Notes under the pieces: generated by a model | Database searches by the model: none | Seen by the model: only the letters and a program-made list of their open reading frames with translations | What the model was told of the DNA's origin: nothing | Shown: piece by piece, positions 22,922 to 29,979 of the stretch | Numbering within the stretch: the stretch's first letter is position 1 | Layout: every line of letters begins with the position of its first letter | Program-made: the position numbers and the translations under genes | Assembly (NCBI GenBank): GCA_038212305.1 | Contig: JBBQUP010000034.1 | Coordinates: forward strand, 1 to 29,979 | Source of the DNA: JBBQUP01 sp038212305 | GTDB taxonomy: Bacteria; Bacteroidota; Bacteroidia; Bacteroidales; Marinilabiliaceae | Reading direction: 5' to 3' | Length of the DNA: 29,979 bases

Positions 22922-24274
22922 ATGAACATTTCTATTGTAGAAGATGATAGGATTTTCAACCGCATGATTCAACATGCTGTTGGTTTATTAGATGGTTATA
23001 AGGTTAAATCGTTTTTAAATGGATCGGATTTTATTAAAACGCTAGATGCTGAATGTGATGTGGTAACGCTTGACTTGGGTTTGCCTGACATGACTGGTGA
23101 AGAAATTCTTAAACGCATTAAAAAGATTAGTATAGATACTGAAGTAATAATTATATCAGGGCAAGACAATGTTAAAATGGCTGTTCAACTATTAAAACTG
23201 GGCGCTTTCGATTACATTACAAAAGATGAAAACATAAAGGATCGACTACTGCATTGTTTAAACAAAATTGCTGACAAGAAAAATTTAAAAAAACAAATAA
23301 CCCAATTAAAAAACGAAATAACTGGCAAGCAAAATTTTGGCGAATTAATTATTGGCGATAGCAAACCAATGGCCAATGTTTTCGAGTTAATTAAAAAATC
23401 AATTCGAATTCACAATATCACCATCTCCATTTATGGCGAAACAGGTACAGGTAAGGAATTGATTGCTCACACGATTCATCAGGAGTCGTCGCGAAAAGAT
23501 AAACCTTTTGTGGCTGTAAACATGGGTGCCATTCCACGAGACTTAATTGAATCGGAACTCTTTGGTCACGAAAAAGGAGCTTTTACTGGTGCATACATGA
23601 CTCGTAAAGGAAAATTCGAAGAGGCGGATGGTGGAACTCTGTTTTTAGACGAGATAAGCGAAATGGACTTGGATTTACAAGTACGATTACTACGAGTGGT
23701 GCAAGAACGGGAGATTACACATGTTGGAGGAAATCACCCTGTAAAAGTGAATTGCAGAATTATTACAGCAACTAATAAAAAGTTAGCAGATGAAGTCAAA
23801 GCTGGGCACTTCCGTGAAGATTTATATTACCGATTAATGGGATTGCCAATATTCCTGCCACCTTTAACCGAACGTCAGGGAGATATTATATTGTTATGCA
23901 ACCATTTTTTAGAAAAATTTTGTATCGAAAACACATTGCCAACCATGTCTTTTTCACATTCGGCAAAAAAAAGATTGCTCTCGCATTCCTACCCAGGGAA
24001 TGTACGTGAATTAAAAGCGATTGTAGAGTTGTCCGCTGTATTATCAAACGAACCAATTATTAGCGAAGAGCATGTTATATTCAACTCCTCTGAGATGAAC
24101 AATGGATTTTTTGCTGAAAATAGAACCTTAAAAGAGTACAATCAAATCATTATAAATCATTACCTAGAATCCAATCATCAAGATGTCCTCAAAGTGGCGA
24201 AACTTTTGGAAATTGGGAAATCCACTATTTATAATATGCTGAATAATAACCACAGTAAAACTAAATTGCAATAA
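22922..24274 (+). CDS. sigma-54-dependent response regulator, NtrC family
   Basis: A 450-residue transcriptional activator. A receiver domain (1-118) has an acidic Glu-Asp-Asp pocket (7-9), phosphoacceptor Asp51 (TLDLGLPDMTG) and Lys101. A sigma-54 interaction AAA+ domain (about 142-375) has Walker A GETGTGKE (172-179), the sigma-54-contacting GAFTGA (219-224), Walker B LFLDEI (240-245) and an arginine-finger region REDLYYRL. A short C-terminal Fis-type helix-turn-helix follows (about 400-445, with EIGKSTIYNML). All motifs needed for activation are intact. No sensor kinase is adjacent, so it is an orphan in this window. It lies divergent from porW-porX, and its last 14 bases overlap the convergent nifU-domain gene. 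Confidence 0.94.
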   Translation: MNISIVEDDRIFNRMIQHAVGLLDGYKVKSFLNGSDFIKTLDAECDVVTLDLGLPDMTGEEILKRIKKISIDTEVIIISGQDNVKMAVQLLKLGAFDYITKDENIKDRLLHCLNKIADKKNLKKQITQLKNEITGKQNFGELIIGDSKPMANVFELIKKSIRIHNITISIYGETGTGKELIAHTIHQESSRKDKPFVAVNMGAIPRDLIESELFGHEKGAFTGAYMTRKGKFEEADGGTLFLDEISEMDLDLQVRLLRVVQEREITHVGGNHPVKVNCRIITATNKKLADEVKAGHFREDLYYRLMGLPIFLPPLTERQGDIILLCNHFLEKFCIENTLPTMSFSHSAKKRLLSHSYPGNVRELKAIVELSAVLSNEPIISEEHVIFNSSEMNNGFFAENRTLKEYNQIIINHYLESNHQDVLKVAKLLEIGKSTIYNMLNNNHSKTKLQ

Positions 24275-24500
24275 CTTCTTTAATTTCTGGAGCTGCACGT
24301 TTTACAACCATTTCAACACCTCCTTTTAACGTTTGCATGCTCATTGGACACCCATGGCAAGCTCCTTGAAGCTTCACTTTCATAATTAAGTCATCAGTAA
24401 TCTCAATTATTTTAATATCGCCTCCATCGGCCTTTAAGTAAGGTCTAATAGTGTCTAAGGCATCTTCGATACGTTTAATCAACTCAGCAGATTGATTCAT
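24261..24500 (-). CDS. NifU-domain Fe-S cluster scaffold
   Basis: A 79-residue protein consisting only of the C-terminal NifU domain. It opens with IRPYLKADGGDIKIIEI and carries the cluster-binding pair Cys48 and Cys51 in GACHGCPMS. Such proteins assemble or carry a [4Fe-4S] cluster for delivery to apoproteins. It follows mrp at 66 bp on the same strand, which fits cooperation in Fe-S protein maturation. Its stop codon lies within the 3' end of the convergent sigma-54 regulator, giving a 14-bp tail-to-tail overlap. Confidence 0.93.
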   Translation of the reverse strand: MNQSAELIKRIEDALDTIRPYLKADGGDIKIIEITDDLIMKVKLQGACHGCPMSMQTLKGGVEMVVKRAAPEIKEVIAI

Positions 24501-24566
24501 TTTAATAAAATTTATATTTCATTATTTTTTTTGCTTATATACTTTAAATCTATCACAATTCATTTC

Positions 24567-25676
24567 TTACACTTTACGCATTTCAACCACTTTGGTTTTT
24601 GGCATTGAGGCATTGCGCTTATCAACCTCACTGATAACATTTTGAGCTAACTCAAAAAATGCTTTCCCGGTTATAGAATCGGGATTGAGCGCAACTGGTT
24701 TTCCTGAATCCCCTCCTTCACAAATCGACTGAACAATAGGTATTTGTCCTAATAAAGGTAATCCCATCTTAATAGCCAGATTTTTTGCTCCGCCTTCACT
24801 AAAAATGTAGTACTTATTGTTGGGTAATTCAGCTGGAGTAAACCACGCCATGTTTTCGACTAAACCCAAAACAGGAACATCAATTTGTTTGCCTTTAAAC
24901 ATACTTATTGCTTTAATGGCATCGGCCAAAGCAACTTGTTGAGGAGTGCTTACTACTACCACTCCGCTTACAGGAATTGTTTGAACCAAAGTTAAATGAA
25001 TGTCGCTAGTGCCTGGAGGAAGATCTATTAGCAGAAAATCCAACTCGCCCCATAATCCATCGGTGATTAGCTGCTTTAGGGCATTGGTAGCCATAGCGCC
25101 TCGCCAAACCAAAGCATCCTCTGGGTTCACGAAATAACCAATACTCAACAACTTAACACCATATTTTTCAACAGGTACAATCCGATCTTTGTTATCGATT
25201 TTCTCTAGCACAGGTTTGGCATCCTCGGTCTCAAACATTTTTGGAACTGAAGGACCAAAAATATCAGCATCCAATAATCCTACTTTATAACCTAAGGCCG
25301 ATAAAGCCACTGCTAAATTTGAGGTTACTGTGCTTTTGCCAACGCCACCTTTACCTGATGCGACTGCAATAATATTGGCAACATTGGGTAAAACAGGTCG
25401 TTGTTCTAATACTTTTTTGGGTTTAATTTTTACATAAATATTCCCTTCAATTTCAGCATCTTCGCCTACGTAGGTTATTATAGCTTGCACACAGGCTTTT
25501 TTAATCGAACCTACCATTGGATCGTTGGCACGTTCGAAAAGCAAACTAAAACTGATACGTTTCCCATCAATACGAATATCATCCTCTACCATTTCTAAGG
25601 AAACAATATCTTTCCCTTTACCGGGATGAGAAACATGCCTTAAAGCATCAAGAACAGCCTTGGGGTAAAAACTCAT
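24567..25676 (-). CDS. mrp: Mrp/NBP35-family Fe-S carrier P-loop ATPase
   Basis: A 369-residue cytoplasmic ATPase. The N-terminal MIP18-like domain (about 1-85) is followed by the ParA/MinD-type domain with the deviant Walker A GKGGVGKS (108-115), DADIFGPSVP, and LLIDLPPGTSDIHLT, all typical of Mrp/ApbC. Family members bind and transfer [4Fe-4S] clusters. The usual C-terminal CxxC is not present: the segment after ENMAWF reads TPAELPNNKYYIF. From memory this form is normal in Bacteroidota and may rely on other ligands or on the adjacent NifU-domain protein. It precedes that gene by 66 bp. Confidence 0.94.
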   Translation of the reverse strand: MSFYPKAVLDALRHVSHPGKGKDIVSLEMVEDDIRIDGKRISFSLLFERANDPMVGSIKKACVQAIITYVGEDAEIEGNIYVKIKPKKVLEQRPVLPNVANIIAVASGKGGVGKSTVTSNLAVALSALGYKVGLLDADIFGPSVPKMFETEDAKPVLEKIDNKDRIVPVEKYGVKLLSIGYFVNPEDALVWRGAMATNALKQLITDGLWGELDFLLIDLPPGTSDIHLTLVQTIPVSGVVVVSTPQQVALADAIKAISMFKGKQIDVPVLGLVENMAWFTPAELPNNKYYIFSEGGAKNLAIKMGLPLLGQIPIVQSICEGGDSGKPVALNPDSITGKAFFELAQNVISEVDKRNASMPKTKVVEMRKV

Positions 25677-25795
25677 TGTAAAAATTTTAAATTCAAGAAC
25701 TTATAAATTAAATCGTCAGTAAAGCGTATAAAATGACTATCGTTTTGACGAAAATATTGGTTTGATATTTTTATTTAAACTTTATAAAAATAATA

Positions 25796-25803
25796 CAAAG
25801 TTA
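25796..25803 (-). promoter_or_regulatory. -7 box (TAACTTTG) of the mrp-nifU unit
   Basis: A full TAnnTTTG match on the minus strand in the 226-bp gap between the alkyltransferase-like gene and mrp, giving a leader of about 115 nt. No TTG at the right distance. No terminator for the preceding gene was recognised in the gap. Confidence 0.45.
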
Positions 25804-25902
25804 AAAAAAAACAGTTTGCCTCATAAAAGGTTCAATCAAGCGTTACCAAGAATTGCTAAAGGACAACAAAATGGATAAATAGAATCGCAATACAAAAATC
25901 GT

Positions 25903-26259
25903 CTAAAACTTTAGGTTTTCAGATGGATCCCAAAAATGCTGAGAAAAGCAAAGAATCTGATCATCTTCAATCGTAAGGCCTTCGTTTTCCAGCAATTCCT
26001 GCATCATGACTAAAGTTGGGAAATGATGTTTTCCCGTAAGTAATCCAGCCCTGTTTACTACTCGATGAGCTGGCACATACTTAGCTTGCTGATGTGCTTG
26101 ATTCATTGCCCAACCCACCATGCGAGATGACTGTGCTGTTCCCAAATAACGGGCAATGGCTCCGTAAGTAGTCACTTTTCCAACTGGAATTTGTCGAGCC
26201 ACCTCAAACACCTTATCAAACCAAGTTAATGAATTGCTTTGAAATTGTTGTAACGTCAT
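25903..26259 (-). CDS. alkyltransferase-like protein (MGMT fold, no active Cys)
   Basis: A 118-residue single-domain protein of the Ada/MGMT C-terminal family. IPVGKVTTYGAIARYLG, SRMVGWAMNQAHQ and the active-site strip VPAHRVVNRAGLLTGKHHF are visible. The alkyl-accepting Cys of the PCHR motif is Ala here (PAHR), so it cannot be a methyltransferase. It belongs with the alkyltransferase-like proteins (ATL), which bind O6-alkylguanine and pass it to nucleotide excision repair. The Tyr of the helix-turn-helix (TTYGA) and the Arg finger region (SSRMVG) used for base flipping are kept. It lies 60 bp after trmB on the same strand and may be read through from it. Confidence 0.9.
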   Translation of the reverse strand: MTLQQFQSNSLTWFDKVFEVARQIPVGKVTTYGAIARYLGTAQSSRMVGWAMNQAHQQAKYVPAHRVVNRAGLLTGKHHFPTLVMMQELLENEGLTIEDDQILCFSQHFWDPSENLKF

Positions 26260-26319
26260 CGGATATAAATTTTTAATCGAAGAGTCACTTAAAATTTTAT
26301 AGAAGTCTACGTTTTTAGA

Positions 26320-27096
26320 TTATCGTCCAGCTGTCTTTCTTCCATCTACGACATTCCTTTCTCGATAACCTCTGCCTTTATTGTGGTATATATCAAATTC
26401 GAAATTTTTATCCGGCTCTTTCCACGATTTTTCTTCACCCATGTAAAATTTCAAATATTTAATGGGTATGCCTTTAGCTAACCACTTCGATTCGTAATAG
26501 GTTTGCAACGACAGGATACTGTCAACATAATCAGAGTGATACAAATCATTGCAATTAACCTTAATAGTTAAATTATTGAGCTTTACCAATTCCAATGTAT
26601 ATTCATACAAAAACTGACTGTCGGTTTTTAAATGTATGACACTTGTTGGAGAAAGAAATTCGCGATAACGTTTTAAGAAATAAGATGATGTGAGTCGTTT
26701 TGTGCTTTTTTTCATTTGAGGGTCGGGAAACGTTAACCATATCTCATCCACCTCATCAACCCCAAAAAACGATTGTATAAATTCGATTCTGGTTCTTAAA
26801 AAGGCCGCATTGGTTAAACCCTCATCGAGCGCTTCTGTAGCCCCTTTATGCATTCGAGCTCCTTTAATATCAATGCCAATAAAATTTTTATCTGGATATA
26901 ACCGTGCCAATCCAACGGTATACTCGCCCTTTCCACATCCTAATTCAAGAACTAATGTATGATTGTTTTTAAAATAATCCTGTTTCCACCTACCTTTTAA
27001 ATGATGGTCTTTATTAAAAACATCCTCAAACTCCGACTCTATAACATTTTTATAAGTTGCCATCTCGGCAAACTTTTTAAGCTTATTTTTGGCCAC
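26320..27096 (-). CDS. trmB: tRNA (guanine-N7-)-methyltransferase
   Basis: A 258-residue SAM-dependent enzyme that forms m7G46 in the tRNA variable loop. The Rossmann methyltransferase core shows motif I ELGCGKGEYT (51-60), the acidic IGIDIKGARMHKGA, and the family signature LTFPDPQMKKSTKRL at about 120. The C-terminal region carries FYMGEEKSWKEP and a basic tail. It is about 20 residues longer than the E. coli enzyme, mostly through the basic N-terminal extension (KNKLKKFAEM) and tail. It starts 10 bases after gldH and so belongs to the holB-ricT-gldH run. Confidence 0.95.
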   Translation of the reverse strand: MAKNKLKKFAEMATYKNVIESEFEDVFNKDHHLKGRWKQDYFKNNHTLVLELGCGKGEYTVGLARLYPDKNFIGIDIKGARMHKGATEALDEGLTNAAFLRTRIEFIQSFFGVDEVDEIWLTFPDPQMKKSTKRLTSSYFLKRYREFLSPTSVIHLKTDSQFLYEYTLELVKLNNLTIKVNCNDLYHSDYVDSILSLQTYYESKWLAKGIPIKYLKFYMGEEKSWKEPDKNFEFDIYHNKGRGYRERNVVDGRKTAGR

Positions 27097-27106
27097 TTCT
27101 TAGTAT

Positions 27107-27586
27107 TTACTCTCCTCTTTTTTCAATTCTTAATCCCACATCCACAATCCCTTTTAAATTATCAACCCTCATTCCTTGCGAAATTCGAAACTGATATTCT
27201 CCATGCTCGTTAAATTTAACCCCTTGTTGCCAGGCTGTTTTAGTTGTAAACAAACTACCAAAACCACTTCCTAACCATTTTCCGTTTGGATCAGCTAAAA
27301 AACATTCCACGGTATCTCTACGGGCTTTACCTGTTGGGGTGATAACATCCACAAACAACCAGCAATTACTGTAAGCATACCCTTCGTGATTGCGAAGTTG
27401 CAGAAACAAATCGTATGGTTGAACGATTGAATTAACAGGCACTTTAAACACGGCAACCGAATCCTTGCTCCATCCCGTTTCGGGAATTGCTGTAAAACCA
27501 TCGTATTCGCGTTTTGAATCGCAAGCGATAAACAAAAAAAGACTAAATACAAATGCTACAATAAGCTTATTCTGATTTGTTTCCAT
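27107..27586 (-). CDS. gldH: GldH-family gliding/type IX-associated lipoprotein
   Basis: A lipoprotein of 159 residues from the chosen start. The signal peptide METNQNK plus a hydrophobic core ends in LFIAC, with Cys22 as lipid anchor. The rest matches the GldH pattern: TGWSKDSVAVFKV, QPYDLFLQLRN, YSNCWLFVDVITP, RDTVECFLADPNGKWLG and ISQGMRVDNLKGIVDVGLRIE. GldH is required for gliding in Flavobacterium and is kept in many non-gliding Bacteroidota, where its exact role is unresolved. An upstream Met (27610) would add eight residues without signal character, so I start at 27586. The start overlaps the ricT end by 20 bases, which suggests translational coupling. Confidence 0.9.
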   Translation of the reverse strand: METNQNKLIVAFVFSLFLFIACDSKREYDGFTAIPETGWSKDSVAVFKVPVNSIVQPYDLFLQLRNHEGYAYSNCWLFVDVITPTGKARRDTVECFLADPNGKWLGSGFGSLFTTKTAWQQGVKFNEHGEYQFRISQGMRVDNLKGIVDVGLRIEKRGE

Positions 27587-28739
27587 TGTTTTTATTGAGG
27601 TTAAAACCACCTGGGCGCGGATTTGGATTCGCTCGGTTTACATTGGGTTTATTTTTCTTTTTCGAACGACGCGAACGCTCCTGTTGCTCATCAAAACGAG
27701 TAAGGCTACCTTCGTCAACAGCCAATTCAAATCCTATCTCTTTCTTAACTACTTTAGTTTCCTCGTTGGCAATTTTATCAACAATTATCCCCTTCCTATT
27801 TTGTGCAATTACCTCTTTTACAATATCTACCGAAACCGATATCATGCCGTTAGGCGAACCCGGCTCAGATGAAAACCACATAATTCGTTTAAAAATATCG
27901 GTTTTAAAATGAAAGAAATTACCCTCTTTCGATTTTAAAGGAATATTAGTTGATGGGAAATCTTGCTGCGCATCTAAATAAGCATCTAGCTCATAGTTTA
28001 AGCAACATTTGAGCTTACCACATTGACCGGCTAACTTTTGAGGATTGAGCGAAATCTCTTGATAACGAGCACTATTAGTTGTTACCGACACAAAATTTGT
28101 CATCCACGACGAGCAACAAAGTTCGCGCCCACACGGACCAATTCCTCCTATTCGGCCTGCTTCTTGTCGAGCACCAATTTGCCGCATCTCAACACGTATT
28201 TTAAATCGATCGGCCAACACTTTTATTAGCTCACGAAAATCAACACGCTCATCAGCAATGTAATAAAAAATGGCTTTTGTACGATCGCCTTGATACTCCA
28301 CATCGCCAATCTTCATGTTCAGCTTTAAGTTAACAGCTATGCGACGCGATTCAAGCATTGTTTCATGCTCTAAACCTTTGGCTTCTTCATATTTCTCAAT
28401 GTCAACCGGTTTAACTTTGCGATAAACACGCTTAAACTCATAAGTAGCAATGTTGATGTTGTTTTTCTTCATTTGCAGTAAAACCAAATCGCCGGTTAAG
28501 GTAATTTGGCCAATATCATGCCCCGGAGAAGCTTCTACAGCAACTACATCCCCTTTAACCAAAGGCAACTCGTTGTTGTTTCGATAAAATCCTTTACGCG
28601 TATTTTTAAACTGCACCTCAACAATATCGGTTGTCGACATACCCTCGGGCAAATCGGCAAGCCAATCAAAAACGTCTAATTTTCCACAGTTCGAACTGCA
28701 AGTGGTGCATTTATTTGGTTTTTCCTGAATATCTTCCAT
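27567..28739 (-). CDS. ricT: PSP1-domain protein, RicT/YaaT-like
   Basis: A 390-residue cytoplasmic protein. The N-terminal Cys cluster (Cys11, Cys14, Cys18) and mid-protein cysteines in IGPCGRELCCSS and GQCGKLKCCLNYE are the conserved Fe-S ligands of the family. Between them lies the PSP1 domain, with VDFRELIKVLADRFKIRVEMRQIGARQEAG. In Bacillus the homologue RicT forms an Fe-S complex with RicA and RicF that modulates RNase Y, and no RicA/F partner is seen here. The C-terminal ~60 residues are a basic low-complexity tail (RRSKKKNKP, PNPRPGG, Asn/Lys-rich) that suggests RNA contact. It follows holB after 57 bp and overlaps gldH. Confidence 0.9.
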   Translation of the reverse strand: MEDIQEKPNKCTTCSSNCGKLDVFDWLADLPEGMSTTDIVEVQFKNTRKGFYRNNNELPLVKGDVVAVEASPGHDIGQITLTGDLVLLQMKKNNINIATYEFKRVYRKVKPVDIEKYEEAKGLEHETMLESRRIAVNLKLNMKIGDVEYQGDRTKAIFYYIADERVDFRELIKVLADRFKIRVEMRQIGARQEAGRIGGIGPCGRELCCSSWMTNFVSVTTNSARYQEISLNPQKLAGQCGKLKCCLNYELDAYLDAQQDFPSTNIPLKSKEGNFFHFKTDIFKRIMWFSSEPGSPNGMISVSVDIVKEVIAQNRKGIIVDKIANEETKVVKKEIGFELAVDEGSLTRFDEQQERSRRSKKKNKPNVNRANPNPRPGGFNLNKNNGNKSE

Positions 28740-28796
28740 TGTAATTTCTCGTTGATTTTAAAGGATCTAGTCCTGACTATATAGTGATTTGTAAAA

Positions 28797-29921
28797 TTAA
28801 TGCTTCATAAAAATAATCATTTTAAGAACCAAATCGGTAAAAATGATACGTGGGTTGCCATTTTGTTCCAAGTGCGAATGAGCCAGCGAAATCTCTTCAA
28901 GCATCTCCATTGCATTAGAATCGTTGATAAATGGTGCAAATTTCGAAGAGAACTGCTCTTCTTCAACGGTGAGATAAACAAGCTGAGGTTGATTTAAGTT
29001 CATGATATAATTTTCACGAACCATTCGCATCACATAAAGTAAAAAGTTCTTCATCTTTTCCTTCGGCAGATTAACAATCTCATCGACCCAAGTAAGCATT
29101 TCAAACAATTTACGTCCATATGCTAACCGCATCAAAATCATAAACCGCTCTAAAAAAAGAGTTAAATCCTCAGCCTCATTGGCCAGTTCGTAAGCTCTAA
29201 TTTTATTTCCACCAGCCAATCGAGCTACTCCTTTTGCAGTTACATCATCAAACCCGGCTTTCTTAACCAGCTCTGTTTCAATCTCCTGATCGGAATATCG
29301 ATTAAACTTTATTTGTTGTGTTCTCGATAAAATGGTACCTAATATCTCACCCGAATTATCGCTAACTAATATGAAAATAGTTTTCGGTGGTGGTTCCTCT
29401 ATCATTTTCAACAGCTTATTGGCACAAAACGAATGCATTTTTTCAGGATGCCAAATAATCATGATCTTATACTCACCTTCATAAGATTTCAAATTCAGCT
29501 TTCGGATAATCTCTGAGCTCTCATCGGTATAAATCATCCCTTGCCCTTTTTGTCCTCCAATAAACTCAAACCATTGATTTAAGTTGAAATAGGGAGATCG
29601 CCCAATCATTTGTCGCCATTCTGAAATAAAAGTATCGCTAACGGCACGAGCTTTAATGTTTAATTTAATGATGGGGAAAACAAAATGTAGATCGGCATAA
29701 ACCAACTTGTTGCTTTTTTTGCAAGATGGACATTCGCCACAAGAATCATTTTCTTGTTTATTGGTGCAGTTTAAATACTGAGCCAATGCCAATGCCATAG
29801 GTAATTTTCCACATCCTTCGGGTCCACCAAACAACAACGCATGACTCAACCTATTCTCGTTAACCGTTCGAATAAGTTGCTGTTTAATTATTTCCTGTCC
29901 CGATATCTGATGAAAAAGCAT
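28797..29921 (-). CDS. holB: DNA polymerase III subunit delta' (clamp loader)
   Basis: A 374-residue AAA+ protein. The P-loop-like GGPEGCGK (32-39) is followed by the zinc module Cys52, Cys61, Cys64 and Cys67 (NCTNKQENDSCGECPSCKK) typical of clamp-loader subunits. After it come WHPEKM, the sensor region LLKMIEEPP and SRTQQIKFNRYSDQEIE. The C-terminal helical collar fills the rest. An upstream Met at 29945 adds eight residues, but that codon lies within or before the -7 box, so 29921 is preferred. It is the first gene of the holB-ricT-gldH-trmB run. The Walker A ends in Lys-Leu rather than Lys-Ser/Thr, which suggests weak or no ATP hydrolysis. Confidence 0.93.
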   Translation of the reverse strand: MLFHQISGQEIIKQQLIRTVNENRLSHALLFGGPEGCGKLPMALALAQYLNCTNKQENDSCGECPSCKKSNKLVYADLHFVFPIIKLNIKARAVSDTFISEWRQMIGRSPYFNLNQWFEFIGGQKGQGMIYTDESSEIIRKLNLKSYEGEYKIMIIWHPEKMHSFCANKLLKMIEEPPPKTIFILVSDNSGEILGTILSRTQQIKFNRYSDQEIETELVKKAGFDDVTAKGVARLAGGNKIRAYELANEAEDLTLFLERFMILMRLAYGRKLFEMLTWVDEIVNLPKEKMKNFLLYVMRMVRENYIMNLNQPQLVYLTVEEEQFSSKFAPFINDSNAMEMLEEISLAHSHLEQNGNPRIIFTDLVLKMIIFMKH

Positions 29922-29942
29922 ATTTTTGCAAATAAAATGTTT

Positions 29943-29950
29943 CAAAGATA
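29943..29950 (-). promoter_or_regulatory. -7 box (TATCTTTG) of the holB operon
   Basis: A full TAnnTTTG match on the minus strand, 22 bases before the preferred holB start. It decides the start choice, since the upstream in-frame ATG (29943-29945) overlaps it. No TTG is seen 19 bases upstream, within the last bases of the window. Confidence 0.6.
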
Positions 29951-29979
29951 ATATTTTCGAACAAAAGGTGAATTGCCCT

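Noticed and set aside
27577..27912. 111-codon plus-strand frame inside ricT
   Set aside because: Antisense of the basic C-terminal tail of RicT. Its Phe/Arg-rich content is a by-product.

Overview
The window is a piece of a low-GC chromosome from the Bacteroidota, most likely a marine or anaerobic member of the Bacteroidales/Marinilabiliales group. I infer this from several features. LpxC and FabZ are fused into one protein. PorX and a PorW/SprE-type lipoprotein (type IX secretion) are adjacent, GldH is present, and signal peptides leave glutamine at +1. Genes generally lack Shine-Dalgarno sequences, and many promoter-like sites read TAnnTTTG, some with TTG 18-20 bases upstream. No rRNA, tRNA, CRISPR array or complete insertion sequence was seen.

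Left part (1-7135): a small outer-membrane barrel gene with a good promoter and terminator is followed by a HigB/HigA toxin-antitoxin pair. The pair lies in a 1.2-kb insert flanked by two direct copies of the last ~104 bp of rnhB. Next, all on the minus strand, come rnhB, a glutaminyl-cyclase-like M28 lipoprotein, cysS, a YkgJ-type cysteine-cluster protein and a MORN/YwqK-like repeat protein.

Middle (7136-12601): a long divergent intergenic region leads into plus-strand rnr (RNase R), a TetR-family regulator and metA, whose Glu111 predicts acetyl-CoA use. Behind metA lies a start-less but frame-intact OmpA-domain gene fragment that ends at a strong bidirectional terminator.

Envelope block (12602-22323, minus strand): the order of transcription is porW/sprE, porX, an HD-domain phosphohydrolase, lpxD, lpxC-fabZ and lpxA. 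It joins type IX secretion control to the first acyl-transfer and deacetylation steps of lipid A synthesis. A 76-bp repeat with a central AGGTC-TAA-GACCT palindrome lies in the leader of porW and again in the leader of rnr, in the same orientation relative to each gene.

Right part (22324-29979): a plus-strand sigma-54-dependent response regulator converges, with a 14-bp overlap, on a NifU-domain protein. Then, on the minus strand, come Mrp, an alkyltransferase-like protein, trmB, gldH, ricT and holB. holB, ricT, gldH and trmB form a tightly packed run that starts at a promoter just inside the window edge.

Most of the window is ordinary core genome. The parts that most deserve a second look are the toxin-antitoxin insertion with its long target duplication, the repeat shared by the rnr and porW leaders, and the decapitated OmpA gene.
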